The position numbers and the translations under genes were made by a program. From contig CM033741.1 of NCBI GenBank assembly GCA_019671005.1, positions 4,588,001 through 4,652,000 of the forward strand: a DNA stretch of 64,000 bases, read 5' to 3'. Shown one piece after another: positions 12,174 to 24,400 of this stretch (positions are counted from its first letter, which is position 1; every line of letters starts with the position of its first letter). The notes beneath the pieces are model-generated. The model made no database searches. It was given only the letters and a program-made list of their open reading frames with translations, and had not been told where the DNA came from. The stretch comes from Hibiscus mutabilis (lineage: Eukaryota; Streptophyta; Magnoliopsida; Malvales; Malvaceae).

Positions 12174-12309
12174 AAGTCAACAATCTCTAAAGCAAGTGAT
12201 TAAAGCTCTCAGTTGACACTCTTTCCTCACTCCTAGGTTGTGGGTTCGGAATTCATTAAGAGCAAATTCTCATCTCCCCTCCTCCTAGGTAGAAATTATT
12301 AAAAAAAAA
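12174..12309 (+). mobile_element. tRNA-derived SINE with target duplication
   Basis: A 136-bp insertion ends in ten A residues (12300-12309) and is flanked by TTAATTCGTAG at 12163-12173 and 12310-12320. The body contains an A-box-like AGCAAGTGATTAAAGC and a B-box-like GTGGGTTCGGAATTC at tRNA-like spacing. Short length, internal Pol III boxes, an A-tail and an 11-bp duplication together define a SINE. Confidence 0.85.
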
Positions 12310-12320
12310 TTAATTCGTAG

Positions 12321-13163
12321 CGGGTAAAATTATCATAGCAGCCAAGATGTTAATAAGCGACATTATTATAAAAATATACGTGTGTGATGACATTATACAA
12401 CGTTAAATATATCAAATGCTTATTCATCAAGGTTGCTATCTAATTTGTTGGAAAAAAGACAAATGAGGATAATTTGACCCAAGGATTTTAAATAGTGTAG
12501 AGGAGAAGTTGGTGCAGCAAACACCCCAAATCATTACCAGTTTCTCTATATATAAATGTAAGTTAATAAACAATCATATTATTATGGCTCTTTACTATAT
12601 ATATATAAAAATTACTCTTATTCTACATTTATATATGATATTATATTCATATATGAATATGTAAATATAAAAAACTTAAAATTAAAGAGATTTACTTCAA
12701 ACATATGTTTATATTCGACACTCAATCGTTACGACCCGAATACGACACTAAAAAGGACATTCATCACTTTACTCAAAATTTGAGATAACCAAATTAATTA
12801 GACAGCACGATATTCATTCACCAGAAATATTGTAGTTTTGCACTTGTTAATCATTCAATCAGTTGCTGAGTTTTTTATACCAAGATTGCAAAAGTACACC
12901 CAAACGTGTAAAATTATTGTCTCGGATGTGAACTCAATCTACCTACTGTTCGATTCTTTTATATATTTCGAATTATATTCTTCTTTAAATATAGATTTTT
13001 GTTATTCAATTTCGTTGCATTTTTTAGAGAAGATATTAAAATGTAAGGAATTTTCGATGCACCGATATTATATAATTTTACGTATCGTCAACGAATCAAA
13101 TTATAAAAAAAATATTTTAAATGAGCTTAGTTTTAAAATTTTTAAGATGGTGTACTTTCTTAC
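12321..13163. other. Intergenic, AT-rich
   Basis: Nothing is recognised. The open frame near 12838-13215 is AT-rich, has no domain, and runs into the MITE at 13164. Confidence 0.5.
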
Positions 13164-13375
13164 GAATAGAAATCATCTGTCCCTTTTTGGTGCCCCTATT
13201 TATGCCCAGCGCTAAAAGTTAGATTTAGGATTTGGGGTTTAAGGTTTAAGATTAGGGTTTATGGTTAGGGTTTAGGGAATTTGGAATAGGGTTAGAGCTT
13301 AGAATTTAATTTTTTAGTTTTTTTATTGTTGAGGCATAGAAAAAAACACCGAAAAGATGCAGAGAATTTCTATCC
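13164..13375. mobile_element. Mutator-type MITE with perfect 9-bp duplication
   Basis: A 212-bp element is flanked by CTTTCTTAC at 13155-13163 and 13376-13384. The ends are imperfect inverted repeats: GAATAGAAATCATCTG against GGATAGAAATTCTCTG. The middle is a run of degenerate TTTAGGGTTT units. Related copies appear near 28061-28300 and 33771-33991. Confidence 0.85.
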
Positions 13376-14962
13376 CTTTCTTACTCTTATTCCCAAATCC
13401 AAATAATATTTGTTTACTTCTTCATTTTCTTTCACTTGCAGCTTGAATATTTGGGATGAAATTATCGTATTATTCATTACATTTACAACCGTAATAAATA
13501 CAACACAACGAAAATAACGTCTGTAAGGTAATTATTCGAAGAAATTAATAACTGAGGAATGGTATTAGTTATTGGTGGACTGTTTTTAGATTGAATTTAT
13601 TTCTTGATTCTTACTTGTGCAAGATTGGGAACTTAACTTGAAACATAAGATAAATTAGCTTTCTCTCAAACCTAAACTCTTATTTAATTTGTCAATGTCA
13701 TTTGCCAACACCTCCAACAGTGAAACAGGCCCATTTTTTGTAATAAAAGTTTCCTCTTTCTACACAAACTCTAACCTAGAGAAAATGATAGTGCAGATTT
13801 CACATTTTTTTTGTAAATAGATTTAAAGTTCAAATTATTTATAAATTTGGATTAATTCGAATATTACAGAAAAGAGAAATATATTACCTGCAATCAATTA
13901 TTTCCCTGATTAGCTTGATACGAGTTGAAAATTATTCGTACTCGAGATTTAAATTATAATCTCGAAATGAATATTATTATTTTTTTTACAATCAATTATA
14001 TTACACATGATATTTGAGATAATAAATAAATTGGTCCTCCTTCTATTGTCAAAAAAAAAAAAAACTGGTCCTTCAACACAGGTTCCTTGTCGGGTGGACC
14101 ATGGTGTTATTTGAATAAATAAATAAAAGAGTGATGTCATATAATGTACCATAAAAACCATTAAAAAAGGTTCAGTTTAAACTTTCAATTGTCAGTTAAA
14201 CAAACTGAATTGCTTGATTCACCAGGTTTCCAACCAATTCATCTAAATATCTGCATTTGCCGACACATAATCATGCAACACATCTGCTCCTACTTTTCCC
14301 CCTTTTACTTTTAAGTAAATATTTTTTCAATATTTTAAAATCGGATTTAACCAAGTCTGGAGTGATAGAAGGACCTATCACCTATAATTAAAAGTAAATA
14401 CTGATTGTTATTATGTCTTGAATTTATTTTTAATTTTTAACCAAATTTAAATAATAATTTTAGTAATAAAAGGTAACATATTCTACTTACGTGAATAAGG
14501 TTCAAACAACTTAGTTTACATGTGTGCAGATATTTGTCTAAATTTAAAACAAAACATTGATATTATTTTATACTTGAACAAATTATCAAAATAATGATAA
14601 TTTTAATCTAGTTAATCGAGTCGGTATAATTAATGGTCGGTTTTAATATGTTATTTGAATTCTTTTAAACCCTAAGTTTGATCAAACAAATTATCAAAAA
14701 GAAGAGACTAAATATCAAGCTAGTCGGACTTTGAATTTTTAATTCATCTGATTAAACTAATTAGATGAATTTGATTAGAGATTAGTTTTTTAATACATGA
14801 TTAAACTAATTCTCTGAAATCCACCTGGGTTTGCTTGGGTTAAAAGGCATGACGATGATCGAGATGGCTTGCGGATGAAGCTTGCCTCATGGAATTGATA
14901 ATAGGGGAACAGTTGGAAACCCATTTCAGTGAACTTGTGTGTAAGTCCCTAATGGATAACCT
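13376..14962. other. Intergenic, AT-rich
   Basis: No gene or clear element is seen. A poly-A tract lies at about 14050-14063. Confidence 0.5.
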
Positions 14963-14983
14963 AATCTGGACCATTCCCACATT

Positions 14984-15068
14984 TTTTTGAACAAGAGAAA
15001 AGCAGACTTCATTCATAGAAAAACACTTAAAAATCGAAGAACAAACAAGAACAAGTAAACTAAACAAA
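14984..15068 (-). mobile_element. Very short 5'-truncated LINE end with target duplication
   Basis: An 85-bp insert starts with a T-run (the A-tail on the minus strand) and is bracketed by two near-identical copies of AATCTGGACCATTCYCACAT, at 14963-14983 and 15069-15090. The tail resembles the 3' end of the LINE remnant at 40893-41460, with an ACTTCATTCAT / ACTTTATTCAT motif close to the tail. Confidence 0.65.
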
Positions 15069-15090
15069 AATCTGGACCATTCTCACATTT

Positions 15091-15739
15091 GAGCAAACAC
15101 CAAGAAATCTCACTTCACTTCAACTTAACCTAGCCTACGAGTATTCGAGTAATTCTCGACCTCTAACGCCTGATTTGATAGCTTTAGACACGATATTAAA
15201 AAAATAACTTATATTTATTTGAATATAAGGTTGTATTTATTTAAAAATAAATAAAAACACTTGAAAGATTATGTCCTACGTCGGACTGAATATGTTTCGA
15301 ATACAAATATTATACATAAATAATCTAAACCAAATAAAAATGGGAGCAGATAAATCAACCCGAGTTTCGGGTGAGACCTAGAATAAACAAAGTTAAAACA
15401 GATAACTAAATTGGATCCAACTGAAAATAACAATTGTTTACACACTTGACCAATTCACATGAGTGTCGCTCAATATAAGAAAGCCTAGCGTTGATTTTAT
15501 GTTCTATTTTTAAGAAATGACGTCGATAGATTTAAAGTTGAAATCTATTACAGGGCGAAACATTTTAACATTATATATTATACATAGCCCAAACTGTGAA
15601 GGAAGACACCAATTTGGTGATATAATTTCCAAACATTTTCACCGGAGATTCCATATAATAAGATTTGCAATCCTTCAGTCATATGAGACAGCAAATTTTG
15701 GCTCAAATTATTGTTTTGGACAAGCAAATGTTCAGCGAA
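15091..15739. other. Intergenic
   Basis: Nothing is recognised. A small open frame at 15517-15780 has no known domain and runs into the repeat at 15740. Confidence 0.45.
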
Positions 15740-16216
15740 CTATTCTGCGGAAAGTTTGTTTATGTTCGTTTATTTATTAAACGAACGAATATGAACAAAA
15801 TTTTCTGTTCGTTTAATTAAATGAATGAATACTTACAAATGGCTTGTTCGTGAACGTTTGGTAATCCGTTCGTTTATGTTCATTTAAATTTATTCACATA
15901 TATCCATTTATATTTATTATTTTTCATAAAAAATATTATATTTTAAAAAAATTAAATTTGTTCACATATGTTTGTTCGTTTAAATTTATTCACATATGTC
16001 CTTTTATGTTCGTTCATTTGTGTTCGTTTACGTTCGTTTATCATTTAAGCGAACGAACATAAACGAACATGAACAAGTTAAATTCCTTAACAAATTAACA
16101 CGAACAAGAAATTAAGTTCGTTTAGTTGTTCATATCGTTCATTTGTTCGGTTAAAATTAAACGAACGACAATAAACATACCCTCATTCGTGTCCGTTCGT
16201 TTCGATTACTGGCCTA
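15740..16216. repeat. Array of interspersed TGTTCGTTTA motifs, probable hAT-like remnant
   Basis: The motif TGTTCGTTTA and its complement TAAACGAACA recur more than ten times in both orientations over about 480 bp. The right end reads TTCGATTACTGGCCTA, similar in style to the TAGGGCCGTAA terminus at 39440. No left end or target duplication was found. Confidence 0.55.
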
Positions 16217-17007
16217 ACTATTGTGCAATAAAATAATAATGATTTTTTGAAATAAAAATAAAAAATAAAGATTTTAAATATGTTGGGAAAATGTCAAGGA
16301 AATTCATATAACATTGAAGCAATTGTTTGGTTTATTTTTTTAAGGAATTATGCTTCGTTCAAAATGTCTTTCATAATTGAAAAAGATTAAAAGATTTATC
16401 TTGGACAATGGAAGAAAAAAAAAGAGCATCTTAAAATTTTATTAAAATTAAGTTCAAGTACATATAACATAAACTCAAACTCAGAGTAGCAGAAAAACAC
16501 ACCTAGCTTAATTAGAACTAGAATTGCGTGTTTTACCAAAAAAAATATAAATTAGCACTGAGTCAAATATTGATTGTTATACTTAAAAATTAAATTATTT
16601 TATTTTATTTTTATCTTTATTTGAATCAAATTTAAGTTTCCCTAATTTATATTTAGGGATCAAATTTGATATCTTAATTAACTTAGAAGGCAAAATTAAT
16701 ATAATTAAAAAGTAAGAATAACATTACTAATTTGTATTTACTTCAGAAGTAAGCTTATTCCTGAAGCTTTTTGATTTGATATCGGATACAAACATTAAAC
16801 CTATTTTTTGTTAAATAAATCAAATTAAACGAGCTTGAATTAGCGATGGAGAACTATTAACTTTTCATATCACATTGAACTTGACCTAAACTTTCAAACT
16901 CTAATTTATTTTTTTTCCTAGAATATTTTATAATTCTATTCGGATGAACTCGATTATATCTCTAGTTTTTTAGTAGATTGAAACTTTGAGATAAAAAAGA
17001 TAGTTTA

Positions 17008-17277
17008 GGCTTTGTTTGCGATTGAAGTGGCAAAATTAAGATTTGGGGCAAACCAATGTTTGAGAAGTTAGTTTGAGAAGATAGAAAAACTAGCTTTTGC
17101 AAACCAATGTTTGAGAAGCTAGTTCGGGGGCAAACCAAGATTTTGATACTCAAAAGCTGCATGTTTTTGGTTGCTTATGAGCAAACCAAAATTTTGACAC
17201 TCAAAAGCTGACTGTTTTTTGTTGCTTTTGACTTCTCAAACTGGTTTTTCCACCCAAACGTAACCGCAAACAAAGCC
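17008..17277. mobile_element. PIF/Harbinger-type (Tourist-like) MITE
   Basis: A 270-bp element begins GGCTTTGTTTGCG and ends CGCAAACAAAGCC, flanked by TTA on both sides (17005-17007, 17278-17280). Internally GCAAACCAATGTTTGAGAAG is present twice and the phrase ACTCAAAAGCTG twice. The TTA duplication and the GGCTTTGTTTG end are diagnostic of Tourist-like elements. Confidence 0.88.
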
Positions 17278-17744
17278 TTAGTCGTTGATTTCTGAATTTG
17301 GGCTCAATCCCAAAATGTAGTGGAATTAGTCAGGTCTACGATCTATCAGCAAACTTTCTCCTCTTCGGCCTTCTAGGTTTAGTCTTCTCTAATCTAATGA
17401 ACTAGCTTTTTATTTATTTTTTTAGCATCTAGTGTAATTTAGCAATTTAAGTTATTTTTTAGTTTCTTGATAACGCACACATTTTATAAACAAATTGTTT
17501 AAATTTAGATCTTCTAAAAACAATATTTCTTTTACATTGAAATCGTTAAGAGAGTTACGAGCTCGCTTTTATTTTAAACATGATTTCTAAAATTATAATT
17601 TTGAATATATAAAAATTATACAAATAACATATCATTATGTATGTAATATGATTTCATAATTTTTTATCATTTTAAGTGGGATGAAATATGAATCCAACAA
17701 GTGGTCTCAATGAAGAAATGGTTGATGTTCATTTTAGAAGACCC

Positions 17745-18175
17745 GAATTCAATTGCTTTATCTCTAAGGTGTATTCGTATTGTCAATGATCGATGCACCT
17801 TATGTGGTTCAACCAGCGAAACCCGAAATCAACTTTTCCTAGAGTGTGAGTAGTCGAAGCGAATCTGAATCAAAATTTGAAACTCTATACAGTTGATAGA
17901 GAGATTCACAAGTGAGATACAGAATTGTTATGGACATGCTATTGCTTGAAGAGTAATCTCTTATTGTCTTTATTCTTGAATTAGTTTAGAGTTCTTTTGT
18001 TTATAATATTTGGCATGAGAGGGATGGAAGACATTTTAGAGGTCTTATAAAAGATGCTGCTCACATAGTTGATTCTATACAAGAGATTATTAAAATTATA
18101 TTGTTACAGAAAAGCAAAGATAGTTATAACGATATAAATACTCAGTTATGTTTTGACTTAAGTCTTGTTTGATGA
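17745..18175 (+). mobile_element. LINE remnant, reverse-transcriptase zinc-binding region
   Basis: Translation in shifting frames gives DRCTLCGSTSETRNQLFLEC, the CxxC...C pattern of the zf-RVT domain near the C terminus of plant LINE polyproteins. Further on come VYNIWHERDGRHFRGL and a stop after LCFDLSLV. Several stops and frame changes make it non-coding. It represents only the last part of ORF2. Confidence 0.7.
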
Positions 18176-18825
18176 TTTTTGGTTGTAAATACTATTTTTG
18201 TAACAGCTAATTGGGTGCTTTTTTGGACAATGCAAACAACACTTATCTAAAAAAATTGAAATTTATAATTGAACCCAACAAGTTATTTCAGTAGAAGAGA
18301 GTGCGAGTTCATCTAAAGAGACTCAAGTTCGAATAATTTTATATGCAAAATGTATATATCTTATTAAAAGATAAAAAAACTAATATGAAAAAATATTATC
18401 TTATCCTAATATTATGACTATAAAAACTTCAAATTTTATATATAATATTATACAAGCACTGGAACTAGATCAGACATTATTTTTTTGGTCTTAATTACAT
18501 TTAAGCTTAGAGATTAAGTATCCACCTGTGTCATAAGGAGGTCAAATAAGAACTCACACGAACAATACAATTATAACCAAGGTAACAGAATAAGCAATAA
18601 AACTAAATCTGAAACAGCCCAAGACCTTCACTAACACTGGATCGATAAAAACAGAAGACTATGGACTAAGAATGCAATCAACAATGGTCCATAGCTCATT
18701 TGACATGTTAAACTGGAAAACCCCACAATGAAAAATCTCAAATAATATCACCACACCTACATTAACGAGATAACCGGAAAACACCCGGAAATGACGGAGC
18801 AAACTCACAGGTTAAACCTAAGAAA

Positions 18826-20537
18826 TTAAACCAAAGCAATGCCGCTTTCGCCGAAAGCTTAGCGAATTTCTGATTATGAATTTTCTTAGCTGTCTTAACC
18901 GCAGCATCCTCGATGCCACCCCCAGCAGGCTACAAAATAACATACAAGTTGAAAAAAAAATTAGATATTCCAATTTGCTTATTGATGCAAATTGAACTAA
19001 ATGGCAAAACATAAGTACTTAAACGATCGCGAAAGGCAAAAGTGAAGCACAGAAATGTATTTCACCTATTTATTGAACTTTCACCGAAGCACAGGTATAT
19101 GATTCAATTGTATCAAGCACAATACGTTCTAGCATTGTCAAAATTCAGTAAACAGTTTTCACAGGTACTTACATTGCCTGTATGAGCTTCCCCCATGTTG
19201 AAATTGTCCTTCAATGCCAATGCGCGTACGGTTGTTGGCCTTGGTAAGATTTCAGGTGGGGGCGCAAAGATGTCGTGTCCGCTAAGCTCCTTGCACTTTG
19301 CATCGTAGAGCTGCTTCTTCAACTTTGAATCCTCGCTTTTTAATGTTCCATTCAGCTCACGATGCTTCGCGACCTCGGGAAGAGTAGTTGGTCTTTTAGG
19401 GGAAATACTATCTTCCTCGGCAAACGAAATGTGACTAATTCCAGCTAGGGTTCTCTGATAGTCCCAAACATTGAAACATTTAACCAAAACGTTACTTGAC
19501 ACGAATATAGTACGTTCTAAACATTCATATGGATTACAGTATATCATTGTATCAGAATTTGAAAACAAAAGAATTTAGCAGATACCTGGTACATTCGTAT
19601 TCCCGTTTTGTTGTTTGAAGCAAGACTGGCAGTGGCACTGCCTGGTTCGGACTGGTCGTTTCCTCCACTGGCTGCAAAAATACCACTACCAGTCAACTCC
19701 TTCGTTTTATATCCAGAAGGAGGTTTCCTACAACATCAACAACAGATGCAGAGGTAATTAGATAAACAAGAGGCGAAATTCATAGAATCGCGTATTCATT
19801 TTCTCAATCTAGTGTCGGATATTTCAGAGTTTTTTCATTTTATACCCAAGTTTTTTCATGGATTCAGAGTGTCCAAATATGCATAGGAAACGGATATTTC
19901 AGGCCTCCGGCAAAATAATGAAGAATCAAACAGACGAATCGTAATAACTGATCCTCGCAAAGCATTATGTAATCCAGAACAACTTTTATCTAATTGACGA
20001 AGATATGATTGATTCTGTACTTACAGTTAAAACAGAAAAATGGAGATCCCAGGGATCATGAAATAATAGTTGATAAATAACAGCTAATAAGGAAAGAATT
20101 CACTAATAATGGAACAAATCAAACTTGAAAATTTTAAATTACGCGCGGATTTGAAAAAAATTCTACTCCATTTTTTCAAAATTCTCAAAACTGGAATTTT
20201 GAGATTATAAGACTATAAAAACAAACGAAATAAAAAAAAATCCAAATAAAGCAGATCTAACCGTTTGTTTAAGCTTTCAAATTCTTCATCAGTCACTTGA
20301 CCTCCAGATACCACTTTTTTTTATCCCATCCGACGGCTACCATTAATCAAAACACAAAAAATCAATCAAAAGCACTAATTCACAACAACAAAGAATGAAA
20401 ATAAAAAGAGAAGAAGAAAAAAAGTACCTGGTGAGGGCGGGTGGAGCGAGGGCAGAGTTCGGCTGAGGAGCCTCAGGCCAGGTGAGCATATCTGCTGTAG
20501 AAGCATGTGGCTTCCTAACTGGAGTGCTCCTCTCCAT
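18826..20537 (-). pseudogene. DUF4057 family gene, decayed
   Basis: Five exon equivalents on the minus strand are recognisable: 20537-20428 (MERSTPVRKPHASTADMLTW), 20336-20262 (GGQVTDEEFESLNKR), 19727-19586 (KPPSGYKTKELTGSGIF, NNKTGIRMYQ), 19454-19173 (TLAGISHISFAEEDSISPK, KELSGHDIFAPPPEILPR) and 18929-18826 (AVKTAKKIHNQKFAKLS, then GESGIALV and stop). The family is a plant-specific, largely uncharacterised protein. Decay signs: exon 1 ends one base short of the expected phase; exon 2 has an expanded A8 run (20315-20322), and the joined frame meets TAA at 20321-20323; a frame loss follows NMGEAHTGN; the last exon joins AKLS to GESGIALV out of frame, missing most of the C-terminal half. Exons 3 and 4 are intact. 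A shorter alternative protein cannot be excluded. Confidence 0.8.
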
Positions 20538-21412
20538 TTTTCCCCTCTCTAATTCCACTCTCAAAACTACTCGCGGAAAAGGAAATGCTTACAATTTAAT
20601 CAAACGAAAGCCTGCGGATCCTCTATTCATACGCCTCCTCTGCAACAACAACAACAATGGAGGACAGTAGGGCACTGTTTTCAGAGCTGTGAAAGAGTGA
20701 AGAGAAAGAATTAAAATGCATAGATAATGACGAACCTGTCCAAAATACTAATAATCCCTTGATCTGGAACTTTATGTTTTGCCTTTTTGCTTTGAATTTT
20801 GATCTCTCCTCTCCTTTTAGTTTAAATTTTCATGGATTTGCTTAAACGTATTCATACATTGGAAATAAATAAATACCGTAGCTGCTACTCTACCGACTTT
20901 TTGAATCTTTGTACCGCCCTTCTCTCCCATCAAGTATCCAAACTCTGAAATCCTTATAAATCTATTGTTGTATTTGTTTAAAACATTTTTTATTTTGTTT
21001 GAAATCCTGATAATGTGGTGGCATTTTATATTTCATGAAGTAGAGTGTGTTTCTTTATTTCCCGATCTAGAAATGTTTCAATAGTAGTTAAAAAAAATAA
21101 AATTATTTTGTTTAAGGTCGTCGAGATTTTCAGATGATTTTGTTTTACAAATTTATCTAAAATCATATTTTTTAAGCGACTTTTAATTTATTATTCAAAT
21201 GTCTGGAGTTTACGAAATAAAAGACAGTGACCTCATTTTATACATTATCTGGCAAATTTCATAACACTATCCGTCGCCTCTGATTCCACGTCGCCTTCTG
21301 GGCCACTCCGTCGTCTTTTCTCCTGAAAAGCTACCCGTTTTCTTCCCAGATAAGAGAAAGGACTCTTCAATTACCACGAAGAGATTGAAACGACCAGAGA
21401 TAACAGGACAAC
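20538..21412. promoter_or_regulatory. Divergent intergenic region between DUF4057 relic and methyltransferase
   Basis: 875 bp separate two head-to-head start codons, so the sequence should contain both promoters. No clear TATA box was seen for either gene. The 150 bp before the methyltransferase start are richer in GC and CT, fitting a leader. Confidence 0.5.
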
Positions 21413-24400
21413 ATGAATTCAGCTATTACCGGTAATTTCAGACCCGCGTTTTTTTCGGGTCAATTCAATGAAAGCTCAGCTCAATGCTTGTTCAGAGTTA
21501 GACCCTTCCCCACTGCAGCTTCCAGAAGAATTTCACCCGCGAAAATTCGCGCTTTTTCTACAACCTTTATTGAAACCAAGCCTACGGTATGCAATATCAA
21601 TACCCAGAAAAACGGGTTAGTGTTGATGCCGAAGTTATTTTGTCTTGTTGCTCTTTATTAGCATTATTACCGACTGTTTTGCAGGCACCGGTCGCGGCGG
21701 AGAAAGAGGATAGTGGTAGCGCCAGTGGCTTAGCTTGTCCCATCTGTTATGACCCATTAACGAGGATCGGTGATTCCCCTTTATACATGTGAGTTGCTGT
21801 TGTTTAGTTATTATCATTGTTCTTGAATTTCAACTTTTGGTTTGAATTTGTCATGGATTGTAATGGAACAGGGGAGAAACAATAGGGTCTAATTTGCAGT
21901 GTAACACTTGCAAAAAGTCTTATTTTGGTAACCAAACGCATCTTGACCTCGTTGCCTCAAGTGGGTCTAAGCAATATGATGAATCCATGCCGCTAGCCAC
22001 TGAACTCTTCAGGTTGAAGTGGTGTTTTCATTCGTAATTAAATTTTATTTTACATGTGAATAATGTGATCTTTATATGCAAGTGGAATTGGTTTTAGGTT
22101 GGACTTTAGCTCAGTTTTTTTATTGCTGGTTACTGCATGTTCTCGTGTCTAATACTGATTCGAGTTCGTTAAGTAGTACATCTTATTATTCAAATTAAGC
22201 CTCTCCACCCACCAATTGCCAATTCGGTTTATATTGGAAATCTAACATGGTAGTGGAGTTCAGGTTCTGATTTGTTGCTACTGCATGTTTTCTTCCCTAT
22301 TACTTACTTCGAGTTTGTCAAGTAGTGAGCTCTTATCGTCTGCACATGATACAGCCTGTTAAAGTAAGAAATTTTTCACATCAGTTGAAATCTGGATTTA
22401 CTTGTGGTCTTTTAATTTAAGTTGTCCTTACCACCTATTTTCGATTGGTTAAAAAGGTTGGATGCTTAACAATGACAATACTGTCTTTTACATGTAGTAT
22501 TTGTTGTGGCACATGATTCTCTCATTTGTCTCCTGTATTTTCTGTTTCCTCATGTTCTAGCAATTAGAAATAAGTGAGCTTTAATTACACTGGCGCTAAC
22601 AATATCTTTTGTCAATGAAAGGGTTTTTTTGGTTTCACAATGAAGTTCTAAATCTGTTGTTTCACCACTACATCATGAACCATTCTCGATGTTGTTACTG
22701 CTTATGCCTGCAATTGATTAGTACATGATCTTGATGTTGTGCCATACGTTTGTTTTGCATTTATCTTACTTGTCTGTTGCCTGTTCGGAGTGTTTTCATA
22801 ACCAGGACTCCTGTGGTATCGTTTCTCTACGAGAGAGGTTGGCGTCAAAATTTCATACTTGGTGGCTTTCCAGGTCCAGAGAAAGAGGTAAGATGAGTAT
22901 TTAAATAATCTTATTCATCCAGAAGAGATTGTGAATTGGTTATTTTGGAAAATTGACCATAACTTGGTTTCTATGCAAAACATAATCTCCGAAGATCCTA
23001 AAAAGTTGAAGCTTGATGGGTTTATCTTAACAATGTTCGGTGTGGATGTACCTAGGGAGTAAAATCTGTTCATCTGTCATTTATATTAAAGGGTCTCTCT
23101 TTGTAAATAACAATATTTCAAATGCTCACGAATCTAAAACATTGGTGTCTAATCATTCTACAAATTGAACAATTGAATTGGCATTAATATACATGGAATA
23201 GTTTTCTCAATCCATGCTGCTGTTGTTTCATAGTCTTTGCTAATGATTTGTTGACAGCACCATTGTTGATGTAAAGATTTGCCTACATCCCACTATGAGG
23301 TATAGATCGTTTTGGAGGTGGAAAGACCGTATGGTTTTATCCTTTTCTGATAATGAACGTTTTTAGGGAAAGGGTGACCATTGCTCTATAAAGCCACAAT
23401 TCAATCCCTGTCTCGTTGATATAGGATCATTTTATCTTTCAACTGGAGTCACTACGTAACTACTGATTTACGTTGCAGTTCGATATGGCTGAGAATTATC
23501 TAAAGCCAGTACTAGGCGGAAACATTGTTGATGCTAGTTGTGGCAGCGGGATGTTCACCAGGCTTTTCGCCAAGAGTGGGTTATTTTCGCAGGTTACTGC
23601 TCTGGACTACTCAGAAAACATGCTGCGGCAATGCTATGAATTCATCGAGAAGGAGGAGAACTTCCCCAAAGAGTACAAGTTTTACCTTTAGTTTAATCTA
23701 ATCTCATTAGATATGTGAAAGTAATTAATTTTAAGCACTTGTGAACTTATTGATATATGATTTGGGATGTTCTATCCAATTTCCTTTATTTATTTTTTTT
23801 TGTTACAAAGGAAAGTAACCTTGGTCAGAGCCGATATATCTCGACTTCCTTTCAAGTCAAGTTCAGTCGATGCTGTGCACGCCGGTGCTGCTTTGCACTG
23901 TTGGCCTTCACCATCAACCGCCGTAAGCATTTCTTTTAAATGTGGTGATTATTTAACCATTCACGTCTTTTGTCCCTAATTACTGGCATACACGGGCCTA
24001 CATGATAGACTGACATGGTGAGTTGGTGACACCTATGTTGCTCCGACCTTTCATTTTACTTGAAGTACTTATGTCCGAGACATATTCGAAACATGGGTGT
24101 CTGGATAATTACCCTCCAAATATTTATATAAAACTAGAAAAGTTGAGCATACTTATGTAAGAGGCATACCCATACCCGACATTCACACAAAAGTCCGGTT
24201 AACATTAGTCAACACTCAAAGGGGATATCTTAAGGCCTCATTTTTCAGAATGGGGTTAGCAAAGATGATAACTGATTTCATGACTTAAGACTCTTGCATA
24301 TTTTGTTGGAAATGAGTTCTTTAAGCCAATAGTACAGTTTGTGGGGTAAGTAATATTTGCGAAACTATGGAGTGTACCGAGCATATATGTACGTAAAAGG

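Noticed and set aside
12838..13215. 125-residue plus-strand open frame
   Set aside because: AT-rich, no recognisable motif, and its end lies inside a MITE.
16962..17162. 66-residue minus-strand open frame with repeated FSNIGLP
   Set aside because: Produced by the internal repeats of the Harbinger MITE at 17008-17277.
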